Of a DNA stretch of 64,000 nucleotides, positions 35,772-46,900 are shown one piece after another. Position 1 is the stretch's first letter, and each line of letters begins with the position of its first letter. The stretch comes from Pleodorina starrii (lineage: Eukaryota; Chlorophyta; Chlorophyceae; Chlamydomonadales; Volvocaceae), in contig BRXU01000011.1 of the NCBI GenBank assembly GCA_030267565.1, positions 1,106,501 to 1,170,500 on the forward strand. Direction: 5' to 3'. The translations under genes and the position numbers were made by a program. Under the pieces are notes generated by a model. It ran no database searches, was not told where the DNA came from, and worked only from the letters and a program-made list of their open reading frames with translations.

Positions 35772-37350
35772 CTGTCGTTTTCATTTCGGCAGCGGCGGCG
35801 ACTGCGATGACGGCGTGTGGGCTTTTGCCGACGGCCGATGTTCAAATTTGTGGGCCCGTTCTGCGTCAAATTTTTGTTTTTTGGGGAGGGACGGTTGGCG
35901 GCGGCCGAAGACAGGAAAGACACAAAAGAGAATTTGATATACGGTACTATTGGGTTTACAACATGCAGTGACATGATGGGGCTGTAGTGCCGCTCACTAG
36001 CTGGGAATGACTAATGAGTAGTACCTGTTTCGGAGGTCAAGGCGCCTCGGACCCGCCGTTGCCGCACGCCGTGGGGCTTGAGAGGTAAAGCTTGGGACGC
36101 CTGGTGCCGGGAGCACCGCGGAAGGGGCTTTTCATTCGGTTTGCGTCGTTTCACTTGGCTCGAGCCGTGCCCCACATGGCTTAGTGCAATGTGGGCACCA
36201 CCTCGCGATACGGCTGCCGCCTGCTGCTCGCCGCATTCGAAGGACACGTGCCGAAGATTGTGGTGGTCACGGATGGCGGGACACATGCGAGATGCCCTGC
36301 AAACATCGTTAACTGTGTTGTGTGTGGTCACACTGCTTTCTGTACATAGCGCTCCGGTGGGTCCTGCCGGCGGTTGGTTTGGTGGCCTTGAAAGGCCGCC
36401 GCGCAGTCGTGCGGTTTATGTTTTCTTGGCTTTGGGTGTCGACATACCTTCCGGTATCATAGCTGTTGGGGACGGGTCACGCGTGGTGATGTGTGTGTCG
36501 GCATCGAGGGCATCGCGTGGCGCATCCAGTTCAGACGTGTCACATTGCCGTGAACAGGTTGGGTGGTGCCTCCTTAAAAGAGAGATGCGCGGCGAAACGG
36601 ATGCAGATGGACTTGAGACTTGGCTGAGTCACGTGCCCAGACCAGGCTGGCTGTTGAGAGAAGCCGAGAGAAGCATGCCGATCCTGCAGCCAGCGCATCA
36701 GGTTCTGCGCTTTCGTACGCGCACGGGGCATTCAAAAATGTCACACACCTCATCGTTTCCGCCGTAGTGGTATCAGCTGCTGCTGCCGGCGGAGTGAAAC
36801 AGCAGCCAGCTGCGGGACTAAGCTGCACGAGGCAACCAGCCCCGTAACGGGCGGTATCCAACATGCGCTGGGCGGAGCGGCGCGGGCTGCAGGAGCTGGT
36901 GTCGTACCTGAAGTCGTACCTGCTGCAGCACCGCAAGGAGGTGAAAAACGCAACACGGAACTCGCTCCCCACCTCCACCACCACCACCACCACGCCATCC
37001 AACTGCTACCGTCACCCGTTATACCAACGAGAAGCCCCACCGCGCCAGCCTTTCATCGTAGGCGCCCAGCCGCACGCGGAAACGGAAACGCTCTGCATAC
37101 GGAAACGGAAGGATACGCCGAGGTGCCTGGGCCCCTCACGTTGTTGCGGTTAAGGCTACTGGCACCAGCGGCCCACACCAGCCATCCACAAGCCACGTCG
37201 GCCGGGGGAGAATGGACACTGTCGGTTGGGACCGCAGGGCAGTCGGTTGCCCAAGAGGCCCGGGGCTCAGGGATCCCCCGACTGCTGCGGTCCCAACCGG
37301 ACTTCCCTTCCCGCGAACCGTGCATGGCATGGCATGGTATGGCGTGGACA
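35772..37350. other. Intergenic, between convergent genes
   Basis: This holds the presumed 3' UTRs of the DCN1-like (+) and leucine-rich-repeat (-) genes. One plus-strand stretch at 36863-36940 (MRWAERRGLQELVSYL..., ending GAG|GTGAAA) looks coding but has no partner exon. The open frame at 36078-36767 resembles no family I know. Confidence 0.4.
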
Positions 37351-40117
37351 TCACGCGTGGCGCTCGTACGGCAGTATCATCCGCCGCAGCCCCATTCCGC
37401 GCAGCACCGGCACCGCGTCCGAGGAGACGCTCCCCATCGGAACCATGTACAGATCCTGGAGGGGGAGGGCCATGGTAGGCATGGAGGAGATAAGCGGGGC
37501 TGGGGCTGGGAGGGGGGACGAAGATCAAAGAGAACAGCCCGATGGTGGGAGGTGCTGAAAACAGTACCAATTCACAACTGTGCCCACTATTGGGACTGTT
37601 GCGAGATGCGCAAAGCCGGCAGCTCAGTTCCCGGGTATCAACTCGCCAACGGTCGAAGTTCCAGCATTCACACTATTAACGTGCCCTCCCCGCCTTTCAC
37701 GGCGGCCGCCGCCGTAAGCAGTCCTCCCAATGACACGCGCAGCCCAGCCCGACCATGTCTGCCACCCAGGACCCAGCCTTGCTGCGCTCTTCCATCCCTC
37801 CCTCCCTCCCTCCCTCAAGCCGCCGCAGCCCCCTCCCGCGCTGCGCAACCCACCTCAAGCCCCCGGACGTGTCGCGCCAGTGCCTCCGCATCCAACCGAC
37901 CCAGCCGCAGCCCGCTCAGCGTCAGCCGCCGCAGCGACCGCAGCTTCCCCAGACTGGCCAGCCACGGCGCGTGACCGCCGCCGTCAGTACCGCCGTCACT
38001 GCCGCCGTTGGCGTCAGCCCAGCCGACGGGGCCCACCAGTGCGTTGCGCTGCGGGGTCTCATTCATAATTCGCAACACGGACAGATCGGGGCAGTGGACC
38101 GCCAGCTTGGAGATACCCATCCCCAGCGCCAGAGCAGCCTCCGGAAGCAGCCTCGCGGCGGCGGGCTGGTCGACGTCACCATCGGCGATCTCCAGCTTTG
38201 GGTTTCGGAGCACCAGGGAGCCGAGGCCCGGCGGCAGTTGTAGCGCCGCCAGCGCCGCCAGCGACACCCCGCCCAGTCCGCTGTAGCGCGCCGTCAGCTG
38301 CTGCAGCCGCGGCGGCAGCGGCAGCAGCAGGAGCTGCAGCTGCTGTTGCTGCTGGGGGGAGGTAGCGGCAAGGCGGCCCGCGGGCATTCTGCCAGCTGGT
38401 CTTGCGGCCGCGGCGGCGGCGGCGGCAGCCACGGGTGGCGGTGGCTGTGCGCCCCCGCCGCCCTGCTCCGCCGCGGCGGCGGCCGCCAGCGCCACCGCCG
38501 TCAGCGGCGCCTCCGTGCGGAATTTCTCTACGCTCAGGGAGGTGAGGGAGGTCGACGGCGCCAGGGCGAACAGGGCCTCCGGGTCGCACTCGAGCCGCCG
38601 CCAGGACAGCTCCGACAGCCTGGGCAGGCCCGCCAGGCTGTGCAGCATCCCCAGGCGCCACTCGGGATGCGGCAGGCTGCCCGCCTCACCAAGATCCACG
38701 CTGCTCAGTCGCGTCAGCGCGCTGAAGCCGCGCGCCAGCGCCGCCGCCGCGGGCGTCGCCACCGCCGCCGCCGCCGCCGTCGCCGCGTCGTCGCCGTCGT
38801 CGCCGTCGTCGCACGACGGCAGCCGCAAGTCCAGGCTGAGCGAGCGCAGCTGCGTCAGGCGGGGCAAGGCCTCGCACACGGGCACGATCGGCGGCAGCAA
38901 CACCTCGCCGGCGCCGGCGGCGGAGCCGCCGGCGGCGCCGGTGCCGGCGGGCAGAAGCAGGGTGAGGTGCTCGAGGTTGGGACAAGACTCCAGCGCCGGC
39001 CCGAGGTCCGCCGGCCAGCTTCCGGCGCCGCCGCTGCCGCCGCAACCCTCCAGGGCCAGGATCCGGAGGGAGCTTCGAGTGGAGAGCACGAGGGAGGGCA
39101 GCGCGGGCAGGTGCGCGCAGCCGGTCAGCCGCAGCGACGCCAGGCCGGGAGAGGCGGTCGTCACGGCTGCAGCCGCGGCGGCCGTCAGGTTAAAGTGCTG
39201 CGCCGCGAGCTGGGTGACGCTGCTGGCGCCCGCGGCGAGGAAGTGGTCCAGGGCTGCCATCCTGCGAGGTGCGATGCGACGCCGGGATGGACGGGACGAA
39301 GGCGGCGGGGTGGTCGTGGAACGCATGGTGGGGGGCAGCAGAGGGCGCGAAGGGCAGTGTGGAGCGGCGTCAGTGCGGGCCAGGATTGCCTTGGTGGCTA
39401 GGGTGTGCAGCTCTGGCGCAGGCATGCGGGCGAGTTTGCGGGGCGGGGGGGGGACTGCGGTGTTATATGGCCGTTTTTAGCGGTTGGTGTCCCGACACGC
39501 CAGCTGAGCGCTACGCTGCAGGGCAGCAAACCTCGTCCGAGCACTGGCCGTTTAGCTGAGAGAGAAAAGAGGAAGAGCGAGGGGTACAGGAAGGGGTACA
39601 GCAGCGGCCTGATTGAAGCTGCTTGCCCCGGAAGAGGGCGAAACTGCCCTGCCGACTGCAAAAGTTGTAAAGGTCACCCTCCGGCGATCCCCATGCTGAT
39701 AAAGAATAATGCGGCCACACGGGTTCGACAGCCCGGTAGGAGCCACAGTGGTCGCCTCCAGGGCTTGCCTCCCCGCTGCCCTGCCGCTGCGACGTCTTAC
39801 CCGCGCTCCTGGGCGGCCGAGTCCCGCGGCTCCAGCCACAACGACAACCGGTCCGGTCGGCAGCCCCGGGCCAGGATGCCGACCAGCGCTGTTGACAGGT
39901 CATGCGGGGATAACATCTCTCTGTAAGGACCGGAAAAGGTTCGGGCGTGAATGGATGGCTCCTCGCGGTCGTGGGCCTCGCGCGCAGCGGTGCAGCAGAG
40001 GCGCAGCGCCCGGCGCGAGGGCGAGTCCAGCACCGGTCGAATCCATCGATAGACATCGTAGAGAGAGGCGGAAGGCTTCTCGACCGGAGAAGCGATGGCC
40101 GGCAGATCGTCGGTCAT
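37351..40117 (-). CDS. Leucine-rich-repeat protein with F-box-like N-terminus
   Basis: Three exons (39801-40117, 37854-39261, 37351-37455) join in phase to 609 residues. Exon 1 starts at an ATG (MTDDLPAIASPVEK) and contains VLDSPSRRALRLCCTAAREAHD, the helix pair typical of F-box-like LRR proteins. Exon 2 carries irregular leucine-rich repeats: LASLRLTGCAHLPAL, SLRILALEGC, CPNLEHLTLLL, LTQLRSLSLDLRL, LTRLSSVDLGEAG, TSLTSLSVEKF, LGSLVLRNPKLEI and LRRLTLSGLRLGRLD. The last exon closes the repeat domain (DLYMVPMGSV...MILPYERHA). An Ala-rich and poly-Gln loop (about 38350-38480) interrupts the repeats. The likely role is protein-protein recognition, possibly in ubiquitin ligation; this is inference. 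An ATG at 39425 with a frame into exon 2 exists, but the spliced model fits better. Confidence 0.72.
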
Positions 40118-40428
40118 ATTCCTGGTCACGAAATCAGTAACACAGCTATACTGATAATGATATGTATATACATATGTAGTGCGCAACCAGTTTTTGACAA
40201 GGGGTTGGTGTCGGCTTCCTTGAAGCCGGAAAAAGGGCGGAGCCCCGTTCAATCCGTACGGGTTAAGTTGAGTGCTAGGGCGGCGAGGGCGTGAAGTGTG
40301 AAAGTGTTGACATTCCTATAGAAAATACGAACTACGAACTTTTTCCCTTCCCTTCCTTCTAACACTTGCCCTTTTACTTCACATATCACACATCACACAT
40401 CACACGCACGGACATGGGCAATCCTACA

Positions 40429-40469
40429 GGGCGGGGCCCCCCTGGGCGCTTCGCGCTGGGGCCCCGCCC
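40429..40469. repeat. Perfect 12-bp inverted repeat (GC hairpin)
   Basis: Arms GGGCGGGGCCCC (40429-40440) and GGGGCCCCGCCC (40458-40469) flank a 17-base spacer that itself contains GCGC-TTC-GCGC. The arms are fully complementary. Each arm also contains the GGGGCCCC palindrome. Confidence 0.9.
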
Positions 40470-40616
40470 AAAACGTAGCGCACAGGAAAGTGCGTCGATG
40501 AAGGTCCCGATAATATGGCGCGGTGTGTGGCGCGGTCAGTAACGACCGTTGTCGGTTGCGAAACGCGGAATCTGCAGTGCGAGGCTTACTGCACTGACAA
40601 TCGGTACTCTACGCGG

Positions 40617-42300
40617 GGCCTATGGGGGTATATGTATATGGGACTATGGGGGACCATGGGCCTATGGGGATGTATGGGCCTATGGGGGTGTATCGGCCTA
40701 CGGGTCGGCCTATGGGTCGGCATATGGTTCGGCCTATGGGTGGGCCTATGGGTCGGCCTATGGGTCGGCCTATGGGTCGGCAAATGGGTCGGCCTATGGG
40801 TCAGTCTATGGTTCGGCCTACGGTTCGGCCTACGGGTCGGCCTATGGGTCGGCATATGGGTTGGCCTATGAGTCAGCCTGCGGGTCGTCCTATGGGTCGG
40901 CCTACGGGTCGGCCTATGGGTCGGCATATGGGTTGGCCTATGAGTCGGCCTGCGGGTCGTCCTATGGGTCGTCCTATGGGTCGGCCCATGGGTCGGCCTA
41001 TGGGTCGGTCAATGGGTCGGCCTATGGGTTCGTCTATGGGTTTGCCTATGGGTCGGCCTATTGGTTGGTCTATGGGTTTGCCTATGGGTCCGCCTATGGG
41101 TCGGCCTACGGGTCGGCCTATGGGTTGGCCTATGGGTCAGCCTACGGGTCAGCCTACGAGTTGGCCTACGGGACGGCCTAGGGGTCGGCCTAGGGATCGG
41201 CCAAGGGGCCGGCCTAGGGGTCGGCCTAGGGGTTGGCCTATGGGACGGCCTACGGGCCGGCCTATGGGTCGGTGTATGGGTCGGCCTATCGGTCGGCCTA
41301 TGGGTCGGCCTATGGGTCGGCCTACGGGACGGCCTATGGGTCGGACTAGGGGTCGGCCTATGGGTCGGCCTATGGGTCGGCCTATGGGTCGGTCTATGGG
41401 TCGGCCTATGGGTCGGCCTATGGGTCGGCCTACGGGTCAGCCTACGAGTCGGCCTATGGGTCGGCCTATGGGTCGGCCTATGGGTCGGCCTACGGGACGG
41501 CCTATGGGTCGGCCTACGGGACGGCCTATGGGTCGGACTAGGGGTCGGCCTATGGGTCGGCCTATGGGTCGGCCTATGGGTCGGTCTATGGGTTGGCCTA
41601 TGGGTCGGCCTATGGGTCGGCCTACGGGTCGGCCTATGGGTCGGCCTATGGGTCGGCCTACGGGTCGGCCTATGGGTTGGCCTATGGGTCGGCCTATGGG
41701 TCGGCCTACGGGTCGGCCTATGGGTCGGCCTATGGGTCGGCCTATGGGTCGGTCTATGGGTTGGCCTATGGGTCGGCCTATGGGTCGGCCTACGGGTCGG
41801 CCTATGGGTCGGCCTAGGGTTCGGCCTATGGGTCGGCCTATGGGTCGGCCTATGGGTCGGCCTATGGGTCGGCCTATGGGTCGGCCTATCGGTCGGCCTA
41901 CGGGACGGCCTATGGGTCGGACTAGGGGTCGGCCTATGGGTCGGCCTATGGGTCGGTCTATGGGTTGGCCTACGGGTCGGCCTATGGGTCGGCCTATGGG
42001 TCGGCCTATGGGTCGGCCAATGGGTCGGCCTATGGGTCGGCCTACGGGTCAGCCTACGGGTCAACCTACGGGTCATCCTACGAGTCAGCCTACGGGACGG
42101 CCTATGGGTCGGCATTAGGGGTCGGCCTAGGGCTCGGCCTATGGGTCGACCTACGGGTCGACCTATGGGTCGACCTATGGGTCGACCTATGGGTCGGCCT
42201 ATGGGTTTGCCTATGGGTTTGCCTACGGGTTTGCCTACGGGTCGGTCTACGGTATGAGTCGGCCTATGGGTCGGCTTATGGGTCGGTCAATGGGTCGGCC
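40617..42300. repeat. 12-bp minisatellite (TATGGGTCGGCC)n
   Basis: About 135 tandem units, mostly one base off the consensus; common variants are TACGGG, TTGGCC and TAGGGG. The 12-base period keeps frames open: plus frames read (MGRP)n, (AYGS)n and (GLWV)n, and the minus strand reads (THRP)n. Units at both edges are longer and G-richer (TATGGGGGTATATGGGCC type, continuing to about 42410). I treat it as non-coding satellite DNA. Confidence 0.95.
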
Positions 42301-42410
42301 TAATGGGTATATGGGCGGATGGGGGTATATGGGCCTGTGGGGGTATATGGACCTGTTGGGTTATGTGGGCCCATGGGTGTATCTGGGCCCTTTCGGGGAC
42401 TATGGGCATC

Positions 42411-43918
42411 CCACCACAATGCTGGGCTTTGCCGATGCGGCGAATCCCCGTCAAGCTGCTGCGGCACACAAAGTCTTCTCATCATACGACACGGTTTACG
42501 ACTATGCACTGGCGGTGTGCTGCTGCTGCGATGTCTTACAACGTTGTAAGAGCAACCACGCTCCCTGTGTCCAAGAACCGTGTACAAGGTGTCAGTTACG
42601 GTTGCAGCGTAGAAGGGTTCTCTGCACAGAAATCATATTTATGGTAGGTGCGTGGGTGGCCTGGGCCGGATGAGAATCCGGCCGTTTGGTTGGCAGCGGT
42701 TTGGTTGGCAGTTCGTCCGCCCAATCGGGCCATGTCTGCTATTGGGACGACCAGCGGCATGCAGCCAAATTGCGATGTACCTCCTTAGGGTCGCAGTCAA
42801 AGCCTCTCCGAATACGCATCTACAGCGTGTGACAGCGCACAGAGCCACGCCTAACCGAGATACCCGAAGGACCCCAATAAAACCGCCATAACTCTTATCT
42901 TGAAACGTACCTTAGCTAACTTGCCACTCCCCGTCCTGCTAACGACACTCTCCCAATGTCAAGAATAACCCAGGTCAAAATATGCGCGGATGCCGAAATA
43001 ATGGTAAAGCGGCCACAAGCGACGGAGAGAGCTTGCGACCGTGCCCCATGCGGGGTTGCACGTCCTGTGTCTGTACGGCCCGTACAGGGCGAGGGATTAC
43101 TACAACTTCGCTGGGTTGGGCTGCATCTGTCATGTCACAGGCACAGACAATCTGCCTCCGTAAGAAACGAACATCACCAGCTGCCAGCGCCCCGCTCGGC
43201 ACCGCTCGTCTACCCTTTTGCCAATTGGCAAAATGCGTGTGGCGGCAGCACCGCCGGCTCCAAATGTTAGCTCCCTCATTGCCCGCAAGGTCAATAATGT
43301 CGACCTCTTAAGAAGAACAGAACATGTGCCCCTGTCCGTATTCCTTATTTACGACAGCGTGACTAAACAGTGAGAAGTAACCGACCAAGAGCACCTCTAT
43401 AAGAGCCTTACCAGAGGGGGCCGTCTGAGAAGGAACCTATCCGATAATCGTTTCCTAACCACGCCCACCATCAACCCAGCTACACAAACTCCCAAAACGC
43501 ATGCCCGGCCTCAACTAGCGGTACGCGCCCACGCCTCCCGCAATGCACCCGCCGCTGTTACGCGCGCAGCCTCGTCATTGTGATGATGGGTTGGTCATCT
43601 GGCCCTACCTACCCTCCCTGGCAATGAACCCGCAATGGGCCGGCATCCCGCATTCCCGTTGCCCGTCACCCTGCAGGGGCCTAGACCTAGAAGAACACAG
43701 GGCCTAACGGCAAAACCGCCCGATGAACAGAGGGAGAGATACGCGAGAGGCACGCCAACCCTTCGGCTCCAGTCGCTCAAGCCATAAGCCGTCGACCAGA
43801 ACCTCAGGTGGCGCAGCAGCAGTAACAATATCAAACCTGGTGCCTGATGCACAGCCACTCTTGAACCCCAACCAACCATCAGTACAGCCTACTCAGCACA
43901 ACCTACATGCAGCCGTTC
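42411..43918. other. Intergenic stretch, no gene recognised
   Basis: Moderate GC and short open frames only. The right end should contain the 3' UTR of the giant repeat gene, whose TGA is at 43921-43919. I saw no RNA gene or promoter that I can support. Confidence 0.45.
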
Positions 43919-46900
43919 TCAAGCCGGGCGCGGCGAGGGCGACTTTTGCTCCGCCGCAGCGGTGCCTCCCGCCCCCGTGCCCACCGCCGCCCCCGCCGCT
44001 AACGGCCACACCGTCTCCGGTTGAATCGCCTGCGCCATCGCCGCTGCCTCCACCACCGCCGCAGCAGTTGCCGCCTGCTGCTGCTGCGGGTCCTGCTGCT
44101 GGCCCTGCTGCGCCGCCGCCTCAGCCGCCGTCACCTCCCAGGAGCGCGGGATGAGGCCCATGAGCTTGCCCAGCTTGCGCTTCATGCGCTTCCATACGCT
44201 CTTGCGCCGCCGCCGCTCCTCCGCTGCGGCGCTTCCGCCACCCGCGCCACCGCCAGGCGGCGCGGTGGCCACCGTGGCGCGCGAGGTGGCCGTGTCGCTG
44301 GTGGCGGCGTCGCTGAAGCCGTCCAGACCCGCCAGGCCCTCCAGTGCAGAGAGCGCCTCCGAGAGCCCGGCAAACGTGCTGGCGCCGTCGACGCCCGAGT
44401 AGGCGACGGACGACGCCGCGTCGCTCGCCCTCGTGCCGCCGGCGGCTCCAGCCTTCTTGCCGCCGCCCTTCAGCAGCGCCTTCAGCTTCTTGCCCAGGCC
44501 CTTGAACTTCGAGACAGACTTGGTTTCGGAGACCGGCGCCATGGCGCCATCCCTCACTGCCGCTGCCGCTGCAGCCTGTGCGCGCGCTGCCGCAATGTCG
44601 CTGTGGCTGACGACGACCGAGGGCCCGGCGGCGGCGCCGGCGGAGCTGGTCGCCGCCGCTGAAGCCCGGCGGCCTGGGTCCGCGCCCAGGGCTGAGCTGA
44701 GCTGTCGGGCGACGACGGCGGCGGCGGCGGCGGCGGCGGCGACTGCCGCGGGATCAAGCCCCGGCAGCGACTGCGAGGCAAGACTGCGGCTGACGCGGCC
44801 CAGGGCCTCCGAAATGAGCGCCTCCTCCACAGTCGGCTCCAGCTCGCCGTCATCGTCTTCACCCTCGTCTGCCTCCTCATCCTCCTCCTCCTCGGCCTCG
44901 CCCCGTGCCTCGTGCGCCTCCTCGCCTTGGGCCTCCAAGTCGCGCAGCGCTTCGTACAGCCCGCGGGCGGCAGCGGCGGCGTTGGCTGTGTCGGCAGTCA
45001 CGTCGGCGTCGGTTACCGGGCCGGTCGCACCACACTCCTCCTCCTTCTTCTCCTCCTCCCCCTTCTCCTCCTCCTCCCCCTTCTCCTCCTCCTCCGCAGC
45101 AGCAGCCGCACCCTCCTTGACATCCTCAGCCCCGTCCACATCACCCCCGTCGCTCGAAGCCGCGCGTTCTCCCTTGCCAACGCTGTCCGGCGTCACAGCC
45201 CCATCTGCCACCCCGACCGCACCGTCAGCCCCGCTACCGCCCTCTGCAACCCCCCAAACCTCATCCCCAGCCTCTGACTCCTCGCCCTTCGCATCCTCCT
45301 GCTCTTCCTCCATGTTCTGTAGCCCTGCCTCCTCATCCACTGGGACAGCGGCGCCTGCAGAGTTCAGCCCTCCGGCCTGACCTGACGGCTCCCTGGGCGG
45401 CGCGGGCAGCACTCCCGCCTGCTGCTCGGCCTGCGGGGCCCGGTCCGGCTCGGAAGAAGCTGCGGCGGCGGCGGAAAGGCCGTTGACGACGTCCAGTCCA
45501 GCAACGGCTACCACCAGCGGCGCCGCATCTCCCTCCTCCGTTTCCTTTTCCTGACGGCGCGGCGACTGCCGCTGCTGCTGCGATCGAGGCGCCTCCTCCA
45601 CCTCCTCCTCTGGCTGCCGCTGCTGGTCCTCGCTCATCGGCGCAACCACACGGGCATCGGGCATCGGCTCGAGCGCTGTTGGCTCGACTAGCCCGGGACC
45701 CGACAGCGGCCCCTCAGCCGCCGCGGCCACATCTGCCTGCTGCGGTGCGTCTGTTGACTCCATTCCCTTCGGCTCTGCCTCAGGCTTCGCCGGCTCTGGC
45801 ATACCTCTACCCGCTGCCTCGAATTCGGTCTGCCAGCCCGCTGCCGCTGCCAACTGCACGGCCCCGGACGCCGCGGGCGAAGCCACCAGCGGCGTCTGCG
45901 GCTCCGCGCCGCCGCACGCGGCCGCACCCTCGACCCGCGCCGCGCCCGCGTCCTCCCAATCCTGTTGATGTTTCTGCAGCAGCAGCAGCTCCCCCACCTC
46001 ACTCTGCGGCGACTGCCGGGTCGGCAGCTGCGGACTAAGCTCACGCTGCGCGGGCCCCATCACGCCCGAGGCAAGCTGGACGCTGTCGGCCGAGGCCCGC
46101 AGTTCGCGATCCGCCGCAGAGTCAGCGGCGGAGGTGCAGGGCGTGTCATTCGCCTGGGGCAGGTGCGGCTGCTGCGGCGGAGACGCCCACGGCGTCGCCG
46201 CCGGGGCCTGCATCGCGGGCGGCAGCGCCTGCCCGGCGGCGGCCGCGACGGCGCGTTCCGTCCCGTGGTGCAGCTCCTGCGGCGGCGACAGGCGCCGTTC
46301 GGACGCCGCCGTCACCGTCGCGGCTGTCACCGAGGCTCCGGAAACGGGCGAGGTCAGTCCCGGCGAGGCCAGTGGCTGAGAGCGCGCCGGCGAAGGCTGC
46401 GCATCGTCGCCGTCGTCCGAAGCGGCGGAAGCAGGCGCGGCGCCGATGAAGAGCGCGGAGAAGCGCCGCCGCGATGGCGCCGAAGAGCGCTCCTCCGGCA
46501 CGTCCTCGTCGAGGCTGGCGCGCGACAGCCGCGGCAGCGGCCCCGAGGCGGGGGCAGCGGGCGCGCCCGCACCCGAGGCGCCTACGCGCCGCGCGGCGCG
46601 CAGCAGCCCCGACCCCGCGGCCGCGGCCTCGTCGTGCGAGCGAATGAGAGCCTGCATACGGCTCGAGCGGCCGAGCAGCCAGCTCGACATGGCCCGGGGT
46701 GTGCTGCTGATGCTGTTGCTGCCCCCTTCGGACGAGTCGACCGAGGCCCGCAGCGACGACGACGACGGCTGCCACTGCTCCACGCTGCGGCGTTCTAGGG
46801 CCGCCGCCGCGCGCGCGACGAGGCCGTCGGGGTTCCGCTTCACGGCGGCGGTGGTCTGCAACGGGATGCCGGGTGTGCCGACGGCGACAGCAGCAGGCGC

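Noticed and set aside
36078..36767. Plus-strand open frame of 229 codons
   Set aside because: No family pattern, mixed codon use, and a position in the expected 3' UTR region between convergent genes.
37854..39425. Start of the leucine-rich-repeat gene at the ATG at 39425
   Set aside because: An upstream exon (39801-40117) with an F-box-like motif joins in phase at 39261, making the sequence between 39262 and 39425 intronic.
40549..42257. Proteins of MGRP, AYGS or GLWV repeats
   Set aside because: Any stop-free 12-base unit opens several frames. There are no unique flanking coding sequences, so I treat it as a minisatellite.
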